The notes under the pieces were generated by a model. That model did no database searches. It saw nothing but the letters and a program-made list of their open reading frames with translations, and was not told the DNA's origin. Made by a program: the position numbers and the translations under genes. This document shows positions 40,391 to 56,264 of a DNA stretch of 64,000 nt, in pieces (within the stretch, counting starts at the first letter, position 1; the number at the start of each line of letters is the position of its first letter). Origin of the DNA: Streptomyces coelicoflavus (lineage in GTDB: Bacteria; Actinomycetota; Actinomycetes; Streptomycetales; Streptomycetaceae); the NCBI RefSeq assembly GCF_003112555.1, contig NZ_BEWB01000004.1, positions 124,001 through 188,000 of the forward strand, written 5' to 3'.

Positions 40391-42030
40391 CCGGCCGTGC
40401 CCCCGCTCCCCTCTCCGCTCCCCCTTCCGCGACCGGTGCGCTCGCGGAGATCGACGCCCTGACGCTGGGTCCCGCGGCCGGTGGGCCGCCCGTCGTGCAC
40501 GACGTCGGATTCTCGGTGTCGCACGGGCAGGTGCTGGGGATCGTCGGCAGGTCGGGATCGGGCAAGAGCAGTCTGGCGCACAGCCTGCTCGGTCATGTGC
40601 GCCCCGGCCTGCGACTCCGCGGCGGAACCGTCCGGGTGGCCGGCCTCGATCCCTTCGACCGGGCGGACGCCCGCCGGCTGCGTGGCCGGGTGGTGTCGTT
40701 CCTCGGGCAGGACCCGGCCTCGTCACTCAACCCCGCACTCCGGATCGGCACACAGCTCGCCGAGGCGGTGCGGCTGCGCCGCTCCTCCGTGACGGGGAGA
40801 GCCGAAGTCTCCCAGCAGGTGGAGGAGTTGCTGACGTCCGTGCGGCTGCCGGCCGACCGGGCGTTCCGGCGGCGGCTGCCCCGGCAACTGTCCGGGGGAC
40901 AGGCCCAGCGGGTCGCCCTCGCCCTGGCGCTGGCGGGCCGGCCCGCCCTGCTGGTCCTCGACGAGCCCACCAGCGGCCTGGACCCGGTCCTGGCGGACGG
41001 TATGCGCGGACTGCTGGCCGAGGCCCTCTCCGCCGGGGACCGCGCCGCGTTGCTGGTCAGCCACGACCCGGAGTGGATCGCGTCCGTGACGGACGACGTC
41101 ATACGGCTGGAGCAGGGCCGGATCACCGCGCGCGAGAAGCCCGGGCCGGCGCCGGCCGTCCGCCCTTCCGGGATCCCCCGGGCCACCGGCCCCCGCTCCG
41201 AGGCTCTCCGCGCCGCCGCCGCGGACCTCACCGCCTCCGGCGGGCTTTCCGCCCGGGGCCTGCACGAAACCGCCTCCGGCGGGCTCACCGCCCGGGGCCT
41301 GCACGCCGTCCACGGGCGGGTCCCCGTGCTGCACGACGTCTCCCTCACCGTTCCGGCGGGTTCCTGCACCGCCGTCGTGGGTGCGTCGGGGTCGGGGAAG
41401 ACCACCCTCGCCCGATGCCTCGCGGGACTGCACCGGCCGGTGCGGGGGAGCGTCGAGTGGCGTGAGGGCGGCGCGCCGCACGGACGCGGGGCCGCGGTGC
41501 ACCTCGTCGCGCAGGACTCCCGCGGGGCCCTCAACCCGCGCGAGTCCGTGGCCGACGCGCTCACGCGCCCACTCAGGGGGCTGCGCAGCCGGTCGGCCCG
41601 GGAGGCGTCCGAAGAAGCCGTACGGCTGCTGGGACTGGTCGGGCTGCGGGACGACGTACTGACGCGCCGGCCCGGGGAGTTGTCCGGCGGGCAGCGTCAA
41701 CGCGTCGCGCTGGCCCGGACGCTGGCCGCCGAGCCGCGCGCCCTCGTCTGCGACGAGGTCACCTCGGCGCTCGATCCGGAGACCGCGGACCGGGTCCTGG
41801 AGCTGCTGGACTCCCTGCGGCGCACGCTGGGCCTGACGGTCGTCATGGTGACGCACGACCTGACGGCCGTCGCCGCCCGCGCGGAGCAGGTCGTCGTCCT
41901 GGACGCGGGACGGGTCGTCGAAGCCGGACCAGCGGACCGGGTCCTGGCGGACCCCGGGCACCCCGTCACCCGAGGACTGCTCACCCGCGTGGGCCGTCCC
42001 GTCCTCGCCGTGCCGGAGCAGCCGGGGTGA
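40387..42030 (+). CDS. Tandem-NBD ABC ATPase of the Opp-like importer
   Basis: A 547-residue protein holding both ATPase domains, which are usually separate DppD and DppF proteins. NBD1 has GRSGSGKSS near residue 56, LSGGQAQRV and VLDEPTSGLDP. NBD2 has GASGSGKTT near 334, LSGGQRQRV and CDEVTSALDP. Both keep a switch histidine (SHDPE, THDLT). The linker carries a tandem 13-residue duplication (TASGGLxARGLHx, twice). It ends the transporter operon ahead of a terminator shared with the convergent ligase gene. Confidence 0.9.
   Translation: MTGRAPAPLSAPPSATGALAEIDALTLGPAAGGPPVVHDVGFSVSHGQVLGIVGRSGSGKSSLAHSLLGHVRPGLRLRGGTVRVAGLDPFDRADARRLRGRVVSFLGQDPASSLNPALRIGTQLAEAVRLRRSSVTGRAEVSQQVEELLTSVRLPADRAFRRRLPRQLSGGQAQRVALALALAGRPALLVLDEPTSGLDPVLADGMRGLLAEALSAGDRAALLVSHDPEWIASVTDDVIRLEQGRITAREKPGPAPAVRPSGIPRATGPRSEALRAAAADLTASGGLSARGLHETASGGLTARGLHAVHGRVPVLHDVSLTVPAGSCTAVVGASGSGKTTLARCLAGLHRPVRGSVEWREGGAPHGRGAAVHLVAQDSRGALNPRESVADALTRPLRGLRSRSAREASEEAVRLLGLVGLRDDVLTRRPGELSGGQRQRVALARTLAAEPRALVCDEVTSALDPETADRVLELLDSLRRTLGLTVVMVTHDLTAVAARAEQVVVLDAGRVVEAGPADRVLADPGHPVTRGLLTRVGRPVLAVPEQPG
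41230..41307. repeat. Tandem 39-bp duplication in the inter-NBD linker
   Basis: Copies at 41230-41268 and 41269-41307 differ by only a few bases and stay in frame, giving 13 + 13 residues. The second copy runs into the first strand of NBD2, which suggests that the start of NBD2 was duplicated. Confidence 0.85.
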
Positions 42031-42050
42031 AGGGCGTCTTACGGGCGTCG

Positions 42051-42082
42051 GGAGGAGCGCCCCGCCCCGTGGGCGCTCCTCC
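42051..42082. terminator. Bidirectional terminator between convergent operons
   Basis: A perfect 12-bp stem (GGAGGAGCGCCC with GGGCGCTCCTCC) around an 8-base loop lies in the 62-base gap between the ABC ATPase stop and the aryl-AMP ligase stop. It can serve both strands. Confidence 0.85.
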
Positions 42083-42092
42083 GCGACACGTC

Positions 42093-43757
42093 TCACGGCC
42101 GGAGCGACGTCCGCGCCAGCGCTGCCTTGTCGATCTTTCCGACCGCGGTCAGCGGGAGGCCGGCCACCCGGACGACCTCGTCCGGGCTCTTGTATCCGGC
42201 CAGCCCGCGCTCCCGCAGGTGCGCGGCCACCTCCCGCACGCCGGGAGCCTCGCCGTCGCACACCACGAAGGCGACGGTCCGCTCGCCCCAGCGTTCGTCC
42301 GGCACGCCCACCAACGCCGCGGCCGTGATCGCCGGATGCGTGAGCAACTGCTCCTCCACCTCGACGGCGGCGACCTTCTCACCGCCGCGGTTGATCTGGT
42401 CCTTGATCCGGCCCACCACGACGAGGTGTCCGGTCGGCAGCCGGCGCACCACGTCGCCGGTCCGGTAGTAGCCGTCCGGGGTGAACGCCGTGCGGTTGTG
42501 CTCGTCGGCCCGGTAGTAACCGCGCAGCGTGTACGGGCCCCGGGTGAGCAGTTCGCCGGCCGTACCGTCCGGCACGGGCCGGCCGTCGGTGTCCACCACC
42601 AGGATCTCGTCGTCGGGGGATATCGGCCGGCCCTGGGTGGCGCAGACGAGGTCCTCGGGGTCGTCGAGGCGGGTGAGGTTGATCAGTCCCTCCGCCATGC
42701 CGAAGACCTGCTGCACGGTCGCCCCGAGCGCCGGACCGAGCTTGCGGGCGTGCTCCTCCGGCAGCCGCGCCCCGCCGACCTGCACCACCGAGAGGCTGCC
42801 GAGGTCCCACGAACCGGAGGCAGCCTCGTCCACCCAGTGGGTGACGAGCGGCGGGGTCAGCGAGGTCAGGGTCACGCCCTCCCGCTCGACGAGCGCGAAC
42901 GCCGTCTGCGGGCTGGGATCCGGGGCGATCACGACGGTCCCCCCGGCCATGAGGGTGCCCAGCACACCGGGGCAGGCGAAGGTGAAGTTGAACCCGACCG
43001 GCAGCACCGCCAGGTAGACGGTCCGCTCGTCGAGGGCACAGACCCCGGCACAGGCACGGGCGTTGTAGGCGTAGTCGTCGTGCGTCCGCGGGATGAGCTT
43101 GGGCAGGCCGGTGGTGCCGCCGGACAGCAACAGAAGGGCGACGTCTGCGGAGTCCGCTCCGCCGTCGTCGGCTCCCGGCGCCGGCCGGGCGTCCGGCGCG
43201 GTACGGCCGGGCACGGACGGCGGGGCCGCCCGCAGTGCCTCGAACGGGACGAAGCCGCTCTCCGAACCGGGATCACCGACCACGACGACCGTCCGGAGCG
43301 AACCGCCCGGCCCCTGCTCCGCCCGTACCTCGCGCATCAGCTCCCGGTGGTCGAACCTGGCGTGCCGGTCGGGCACGACACAGGCCACCGCACCCGACAC
43401 GCGCACCAGATGACCGATCTCCCGGCGCCGGTGGCCGGGCATGGCGTGCACCGGGACCGCCCCGAGGCGCTGCAGCCCGAACCAGACGAGGACGAACTCG
43501 GCGCAGTTGGGGAGCTGGACGACGACGCGGTCGCCCCGCTCGACACCGAGCCCCCGCAGTCCGTGGGCGACGCGGTCGGCCTCGGTGTCCAGATCCGCAT
43601 AGGTCCACCGCCGGTCCCCGTCGACCAGGGCGGCACGGTCTCCACCGTCGGTGCCCGCTCGACGCAGGCGGGCACCGAAGGTGACCCCCTCCCAGTGGCC
43701 GACGGCCCGGTAGCGCGCCGACTCCGCGTTCGACCAGCCGTTCTGCTTCTCGGTCAT
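42093..43757 (-). CDS. Aryl acid:AMP ligase (salicylate/DHB type)
   Basis: A 554-residue stand-alone adenylation enzyme of the DhbE/EntE/MbtA/PchD family. It has the N-terminal signature YRAVGHWEGVTFG, the phosphate loop LLSGGTTGLPK near 196, YRTGDVVRR near 420 and the C-terminal lysine in GKIDKAALAR. It should activate salicylate (or a related aryl acid) and load the aryl carrier domain that begins the neighbouring NRPS. It corresponds to SCO7681 in position. No salicylate synthase is in the window. It diverges from the NRPS gene across a Zur-like palindrome. Confidence 0.9.
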   Translation of the reverse strand: MTEKQNGWSNAESARYRAVGHWEGVTFGARLRRAGTDGGDRAALVDGDRRWTYADLDTEADRVAHGLRGLGVERGDRVVVQLPNCAEFVLVWFGLQRLGAVPVHAMPGHRRREIGHLVRVSGAVACVVPDRHARFDHRELMREVRAEQGPGGSLRTVVVVGDPGSESGFVPFEALRAAPPSVPGRTAPDARPAPGADDGGADSADVALLLLSGGTTGLPKLIPRTHDDYAYNARACAGVCALDERTVYLAVLPVGFNFTFACPGVLGTLMAGGTVVIAPDPSPQTAFALVEREGVTLTSLTPPLVTHWVDEAASGSWDLGSLSVVQVGGARLPEEHARKLGPALGATVQQVFGMAEGLINLTRLDDPEDLVCATQGRPISPDDEILVVDTDGRPVPDGTAGELLTRGPYTLRGYYRADEHNRTAFTPDGYYRTGDVVRRLPTGHLVVVGRIKDQINRGGEKVAAVEVEEQLLTHPAITAAALVGVPDERWGERTVAFVVCDGEAPGVREVAAHLRERGLAGYKSPDEVVRVAGLPLTAVGKIDKAALARTSLRP

Positions 43758-43831
43758 GTGGTTCCGCCCTCTCTCCTTCGCTCCCGGGCCCTGGTGCCGC
43801 GGCCCGTTGTGTGACTACGATGTGAAGTCTA

Positions 43832-43848
43832 GAAATGATAATCATTTC
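43832..43848. promoter_or_regulatory. Perfect Zur-type palindrome in the ligase/NRPS gap
   Basis: GAAATGAT-A-ATCATTTC is an exact 8-1-8 palindrome lying 75 bases from the ligase start and 94 bases before the chosen NRPS start. The motif agrees with zinc-uptake regulator boxes, and Fur boxes look similar. In S. coelicolor both Zur and AbsC act on this gap (literature), so it is the main candidate switch of the cluster. Confidence 0.75.
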
Positions 43849-43941
43849 AACCTAGAGTGGCGCTACGGCCCGGCGGACGAGAGTCCCGTTTCGGACGCCG
43901 GCCCTCAACTGGCCACCCCATCCGACCGGAAGGTCCCCTCA

Positions 43942-46900
43942 GTGAGCGATGAAGCAGCCGTCCAGGCGCGGACGGCGGAAGGCGACGGAACCCTTCACGC
44001 GCCGGCCACAGTGCGCGAAGCGGTCGCACGCGCACTGCGGACGGCGCCCCACGAGCTGGACGACGACCGGGATCTCTTCGAACTCGGTCTCGACTCACTG
44101 ATGTTGATGTCCCTGGCCGGCACCTGGCGGCGCGAAGGCAGCACGGTCACCTTCCAGGACCTCACCCGCACCCCGACCCTGGCCGCCTGGACAGCCCTGC
44201 TGGGACGGGGAGAACCCGCCGAGGCAGCCGCCACCGCACCACCCGTGCCGCTCGACGCGGTGACGGGCGAAGGGCCGACGGAGACGTTCCCCCTGGCGGC
44301 GATGCAGCACGCCTACTGGATCGGCCGCCAGGACGGACAGCCCCTCGGTGGCGTCGCCGCGCACTTCTACGTCGAACTCGACGGCCACGACGTCGACCCC
44401 GTCCGGCTCGACACCGCCGTGCGTGCGCTCGTGCTGCGGCACGGCATGCTGAGGGCGGTCTTCGACGAGGAGGGACGGCAGCGCTTCGGCGCGCCGGGTG
44501 CTTCCCTCACCGTCCACGACCTGCGTGAGTACACCGCCGCCGACGCCGCGGCCGAGCTGGAGCTGCTGCGCGAGCGCAACACCCACGCCCGCCCCGACAT
44601 CACCTCCGGCGACGTCTTCCGCGTGGCCCTCTGCCTGCTCCCCGACGGTGGGACCCGGTTGCAGATCGACCTGGACATGATGGCCGGTGACGCGCTGAGC
44701 CTGCGGGTCCTCCTGGCCGACCTGCGCCGCTTCTACGAGTCTCCCGACGAACCGCCCCGTGAACTCGCCCTCGACTACCGCCGGTACCTGGCGGAGCACG
44801 ACGCCCGACGACGGGCGGAACGCGAGCGGCACGCGGCCTGGTGGCGGGAGCGGCTGCCGGGCCTGCCCCGCGCTCCGCGCCTGCCGACGACCGTCGACCC
44901 GCTGACGCCGGTGAGCGCCGACGACACCGTGCTCACCCACTCCCGCCGCCTGCACCACTGGCTGGGTCCCTCCGGCAAGGCGGCGCTGATCAACGCGGCG
45001 CGCCGGCACGGCATCACCCCCGCCGCAGCCCTCGCCACCGCCTTCGCCGAGGTCATCGCCACCTGGAGCGGCAGCCGGCGCTTCCTGCTCAACCTCCCGC
45101 TGTTCGACCGGGAGATGTTCACCCCGGACGTCGCGGGCCTGGTCGGCGACTTCAGCGGCTCGGTCCTGCTGGACGCGGACATGAGCGCGGCCCTTCCCTT
45201 CTCCCGGCAGGCCCGTGGCGTGCAGGAACGCCTCCAGGAAGGCATCTCCCACGGCGCCTACGGCGGGGTGGAGGTGCTGCGCGACCTCGCCCGCGCCGAG
45301 GGGGCCCCGGTGCTGGCCCCGGTTGTGTACACCAGTGCCATCGGACTGGGGGAGATCTTCGAGCAGGACGTGCAGAAGTCCTTCGGCCGCCCGTCCTGGA
45401 TCATCTCCCAGGGCCCCCAGGTCTACCTGGACGCCCAGGTCACCGAACTCGACGGCGGCCTGCTCCTCAACTGGGACGTGCGCGACGGTGTGTTCGAGGC
45501 CGGTGTGCCGGACGCCGCGTTCGACGCCTACCGCCGCCTCGTCACCCGCCTGATCACGGACCCCGACGCGTGGGCCCGGCCGGTGGACGGCCTGCTCGCC
45601 CCCGACGTCCTGCCCCGGCGCGCGGTGGCGGCCCTGCCCCCCACGCCGGTCCCGGACCGCGCCCTGCACACCCGCTTCTTCCGGCTCGCCGAGACCGAGC
45701 CGGGCCGCACCGCGGTGGTCCGTACCACCGGCGACACCCTCACCTACCGCGAACTCGCCCACGCGGCCCGGCGGATCGCCGCGCTGCTGCACGCCCACGG
45801 CGTGCGGGAGGGCGACACCGTCGCCGTGACCCTGCCCAAGGGCGCCGACCAGATCACCGCGGTCCTCGGCATCCTGGCCGCGGGCGCGGCATACGCTCCC
45901 GTCGGCGTGGAACAGCCCGCCGTACGCCGGGAACGCATCCATTCCGTGGCCGGCGCGTCCGCCGTACTCACCGACCGGGACCACGCCCCCCTCTGCGCGG
46001 ACGCCCCGGCCCCGGTGCTGCTCCTGGAGGACGCGACGGGGCTCCGGCCCGCACCGGTCGTGCGGCCCGACCCCGCCCTGCCCGCCTACGTGCTGTTCAC
46101 GTCGGGCTCCACGGGACTGCCCAAGGGCGTCGAGATGTCGCACCGGGCGGTCGTCAACACCGTCGAGGCGATGGAGGAGCACCTCGGGCTAGGACCCGCC
46201 GACCGCACCCTCGCGATCTCCGCGCTCGACTTCGACCTGGCCGCGTGGGACATCTTCACCCCGCTGTCCCTCGGCGGCCGGGTGGTCACCGTCGGACAGG
46301 ACCACCGCCGGGACGCCCACCACTGGGCGCGGCTGATCCGTGAGCACGGGGTGACGCTGGTGCAGTGCGTGCCCGCCCTGCTCGACCTGCTGATGGCCGC
46401 GGGCGAGGACGAGGGCCTCGGGGACTCCGTGCGCATGGTGCTGCTCGGCGGGGACTGGGTCGGGCTCGACCAGCCCCGCAGGCTCCGCGCGCTCGTGCCC
46501 GGCTGCCGCTTCGTGGCGCTCGGCGGCATGACGGAGGCCGCGGTCCACTCCACGGTGTTCGAGGTGCGCGAGACCGACCCGGCCTGGAAGTCCGTCCCCT
46601 ACGGCGTCCCCCTGCGCAACATGCGGGCACGGGTCGTGGACGGACGGGGACGCGACTGCCCCGATCTCGTCCCCGGCGAGCTGTGGATCGGCGGCCCCGG
46701 TGTGGCCAACGGCTACCGTGCGGACCCCGGGCGCACGGCGGAACGCTTCGTCGAGTACGACGGCGAGCGCTGGTACCGCAGCGGCGATCTGGCCCGGTAC
46801 CGGTCCGACGGAGTACTGGAGTTCCTCGGGCGCGCCGACCACCAGGTGAAGATCGGCGGCCACCGCATCGAACTGGGCGAGGTGGAGTCCGCGCTGGAGG

Positions 46901-49900
46901 ACGACCCCGCGGTCCTGCACGCGGTCGCCACCGTCCTCGACACACCCGGACGGCACCTGGCCGCGGCCGTGTCCGCACGCGGCGAGGCACCCGGCCCGGA
47001 CGAGGTCCGTCTCCGGGCGGCGCGACGACTTCCCGCCTACATGGTGCCCGAGCGCGTCCTCGTCCTGGCCGACCTGCCGCTGACCGCCAACGGCAAGCTC
47101 GACCGGACGGCGGTCCACCGGGCGCTGACCGAGGCCGCCGGGCAGGAGGGGCCGCGCGCGTCGGCGCCGGACGACCCGGTGGAGAGCGCCGTGGCGGCCG
47201 AGTGGGCCGAGCTCCTCGACGTGCCCGAAGTGGGCCGGGAGAGCAGCTTCTTCCTGCTGGGCGGCGACTCGCTCGTCGCGACCCGGATGATCGGCCGGCT
47301 GCGCGCCGCCGGATTCCCCGGCGCCCGCGTGGCCGACCTGTTCGCCCACCCCGTGCTCCGGCACTTCTGCGAGACCCTGCGCCCCACGGCGGCCACCGGA
47401 GCGGAGGCGTCGCCCGTCGCCGCGCCCGCTCTGGTGCCCGACCCGGACCACGCCCACGAGCCCTTCCCGCTCACGGACGTCCAGACCGCCTACCACACCG
47501 GTCGCGACCCCCGCTTCACGCTCGGCGGCGTCGGCACCTGGCACTACACGGAGTTCGACGGCACGGACGTCGACCTGGAGCGGCTGGAGCGTGCCTGGAA
47601 CACCCTCGTCCGGCGGCACGGGATGCTCCGCGCGGTCGTGGAGGACGGGCACCAGCGTGTCCTGCCCGACGTGCCGCCGGTGCGCGTACCGGTGGAGGAC
47701 GCCCGCCCCGGCGAAGCGGCCGAGGCGCTGGCCGGTCTGCGCGCCCGCCTGTCCCAGCAGGTCCGCGACCCCGCCCGGTGGCCGCTCTTCGCCCTCGAGG
47801 CGGTGCGCTACCGCGAGGACGGGGACGCCGGGAAGAGCGAGGACGGGGACGCCGGGAAGAGCGCCGACGAAGTACGGACCCGTATCGGCGTCGGCCTGGA
47901 CTACCTCGTGCTCGACGCGCTCTCCATCACCACGCTCTACGCCGAACTGAACACGCTCTACGCCGACCCGGATCACGAACTGCCGCCCGTGGACGTGTCG
48001 TTCCGCGACTACCTGACCCGCCTCCCCGCCGACCCGGAGTCGACCGCCCTCGCCCGCGCCCACTGGCAGGCCCGCCTGTCCGAACTGCCGCCCCCGCCCG
48101 CCCTGCCCTTCGCCCGGGACCCGGCGGCACTCGACGCGCCCGTCTTCACGCGGCGCCGGCTGAGCCTGCCCGCCGAGGACTGGCGGGCGGTCAAGCGCGA
48201 GGCGGCACGGCACGGCCTGACCCCCTCCACCGTCCTGCTGGCCCTGTACGCGGAGGTCCTGGAGACCTGGAGCGGGACCGACGCCGTGACCGTCACCCTC
48301 ACCCTCTTCAACCGGCGGGACGTCCACCCCCATGTCCAGCGGGTGCTGGGGGACTTCACGTCCCTGTCACTCGCGGGGCACCGGCGCGAAGGCACGTCCT
48401 GGCCGGCCGCGGCAGCCGCCCTCCAGCGGCGTCAGGCGGCGGACCTGGACCACGCGGACGTGCCGATCGACTGGCTGCTGCGGGAGTTCGGCCGCCGCAC
48501 GGGCACGGTGGACGCCGCCGCCCCCGTGGTGTTCACCAGCGCCATCGGCGTCGGGGACGCGACGCTGGCCGGACCGGGCACCGGCTTCCCCGCGAAGGTC
48601 TGGGGCATCTCCCAGTCCCCGCAGGTCTGCCTGGACAACCAGGTCACCGAGGAGTCCGGAGACCTGGTCGTCACCTGGGACGCCGTCGACGAGCTCTTCC
48701 TCGAAGGGGTGCTGGACGCGATGTTCGGCGCCTACGAGCGGCTGCTGCGGTACGCCGTCGCCGGTGACTGGGACGCACCGCTGCCCGGCCTGCTGCCCGC
48801 CTCCCAGTACGAACGGCGGGCCGCGGCGGCACGCGAGGCCGCACTGGACCCGGTGACGCCGCGCCCCCTGCACCAGTCGTTCTTCACCCGCGCGACGGCC
48901 ACCCCCGACCGCACCGCCCTGGTCACGACCGCGGGGGAGGAGACGACGTACGGAACACTCGCCGACCGGTCGCTGCGGACGGCTGCCGCGCTCGTGGACG
49001 CCGGCGTGCGGCCGGGAGACCTGGTCGCGGTCACCCTCCCCAAGGGACCGGAGCAGATCGCGGCGGTCCTCGGTGTGCTCGCGGCCGGTGCCGCCTATGT
49101 GCCGCTGAGCCTGGAACAGCCCGCCGCGCGGCTGGAACGGGTGCATGCCACCGCCGCCTTTCCCGTGGTCGTGGGCGACTGGCCCGCGTCGGGAGGAACG
49201 GCCCCTCGCGCCCTGTCCTTCGCGGACACGCAGGAGCACGAGCCGCTGCCCGCACCGTGGACGACGCCTCCCCGCTCCCTCGCCTACGTGATCTTCACTT
49301 CGGGTTCCACGGGGGAGCCCAAGGGCGTCGAGATCACCCACGCCGCCGCCTGGAACACGGTCGCGGACATCAACGCCCGGCACGGCATCCGCGGGGACGA
49401 CCGCGTCTTCGCCCTGTCGGCACTGGACTTCGACCTCTCCGTGTACGACATCTTCGGCCCGCTCGCCGCGGGCGGCTCCCTCCTGCTGCCCACCGAGGAC
49501 CAGCGGCGGGAACCGGCTCGCTGGCCCGGCCTGCTGGAGCGGTACGGCGTCACCGTGTGGAACACCGTCCCCGCCCTGCTCGACCTGCTGCTCGACGCCG
49601 ACGAACAGGGCGGCGGGGAAGGCGGCCGGATCGCCGGGCTGCGGACCGCACTGGTCTCCGGCGACTGGATCGGCCTCGACCTGCCCGCCCGGCTGAGGGC
49701 CCGGACTGCGCGGCCCTGCGCCTTCGTCGCCATGGGCGGCGCCACCGAAGCCGCCATCTGGTCCAACACCCTCACCGTCACCGAACCGGACCCCCGCTGG
49801 GTCTCCATCCCCTACGGCCGCCCCCTGACCGGGCAGCACTACCGCGTGGTCGACGGGGACGGCCGGGACTGCCCCGACTGGACGCCCGGCGAACTGTGGA

Positions 49901-50690
49901 TCGGCGGCGCGGGGCTGGCCCGCGGCTACCTGGCCGACCCGGCCCGCACCGCCGAGAAGTTCGTCGAACAGGACGGGCGCCGCTGGTACCGGACGGGTGA
50001 CCTGGGCCGGTACCGGGGCGACGGACTGCTGGAGTTCCTCGGCCGGCTCGACAGCCAGCTGAAGATCGCCGGCCACCGGATCGAGGCCGGCGAGATCGAG
50101 GCCGCCCTGGAAGCACACCCGGCCGTGCTGCGGGCCGCCGTCGTGGCCGTGGGGGAGCGCACCGACAAGCGCCTGGCCGCCTTCGCGGTACCGCAGGACC
50201 CCACCGCGGGCACCGCACCGGCCCGGGAGCAGGCTCCCCACGGGCCGGTCGAGAACCCGGAGCTCACCGAGAGCCTCTTCGCCCTGCTGGCCGAACGGGT
50301 CCCCGTCTACGCCGTTCCGTCCCGCATCCGGCTCCTGTCCGCCCTGCCCCTCACGGCGAACGGAAAGGTCGACCGGGCGGCCCTGGCCGCTCTGGCGGGA
50401 CCGGAGACGGTGTCCGAGGGAGCCGAGCCGCCACGCGGCCGGACCGAGGCGGCCCTCGCCGGACTCTGGAGCGAGTACCTGCCGCACTGGGTGCCCGACC
50501 GCAACGCCAACTTCTTCACCACCGGCGGCGACAGCCTCACCGCACTGCGCCTGCTGACCGCGATCGAGCGCCGCCTCGGGGCCGCCGTGCCCGTCCGCCG
50601 CTTCTTCGCCGCACCGACCGTCGCCGCGCTCGCCGCGGACGTCAACCGAACGCTCGCGGCCCACGAGACCGCCTACGAGACCGGAGAGCT

Positions 50691-50694
<4 letters not shown>
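43942..50694 (+). CDS. NRPS, ArCP-Cy-A-PCP-Cy-A-PCP
   Basis: About 2250 residues. Domains in order: aryl carrier (Ser near 51, GLDSLML), Cy1 (about 105-540, motif DMMAGDALS), A1 (about 570-1070, FTSGSTGLPKG), PCP1 (Ser near 1110, LGGDSLV), Cy2 (about 1170-1600, DYLVLDALS), A2 (about 1640-2120, FTSGSTGEPKG) and PCP2 (Ser near 2197, TGGDSLT). By alignment to PheA the A2 code reads DLYNLSMIW, a cysteine code. A1 reads DLWQLGLVH, which is not. The product is an aryl-capped chain with two heterocycles. GTG 43942 is chosen, with GGAAGG 9 bases upstream. The first ATG of the frame (43756) lies before the Zur palindrome and is rejected. Corresponds to SCO7682. Confidence 0.93.
47815..47862. repeat. 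Exact 24-bp tandem duplication inside Cy2
   Basis: The 24 bases at 47815-47838 are repeated without change at 47839-47862, giving EDGDAGKS twice just before the DYLVLDALS catalytic motif. It is in frame and probably a recent slippage event in a surface loop. Confidence 0.9.

Positions 50695-56260
<5,566 letters not shown>

Positions 56261-56264
<4 letters not shown>

Noticed and set aside
43832..43848. Reading the palindrome as an iron (DmdR/IdeR) box
   Set aside because: IdeR/DmdR boxes follow TTAGGTTAGGCTAACC-type sequences; this one is of the Fur/Zur 7-1-7 class and stands in a zinc context.
43756..43941. Upstream extension of the first NRPS starting at ATG 43756
   Set aside because: It would place the Zur-type palindrome and the divergent promoters inside the gene and has no conserved sequence; GTG 43942 has a ribosome binding site.
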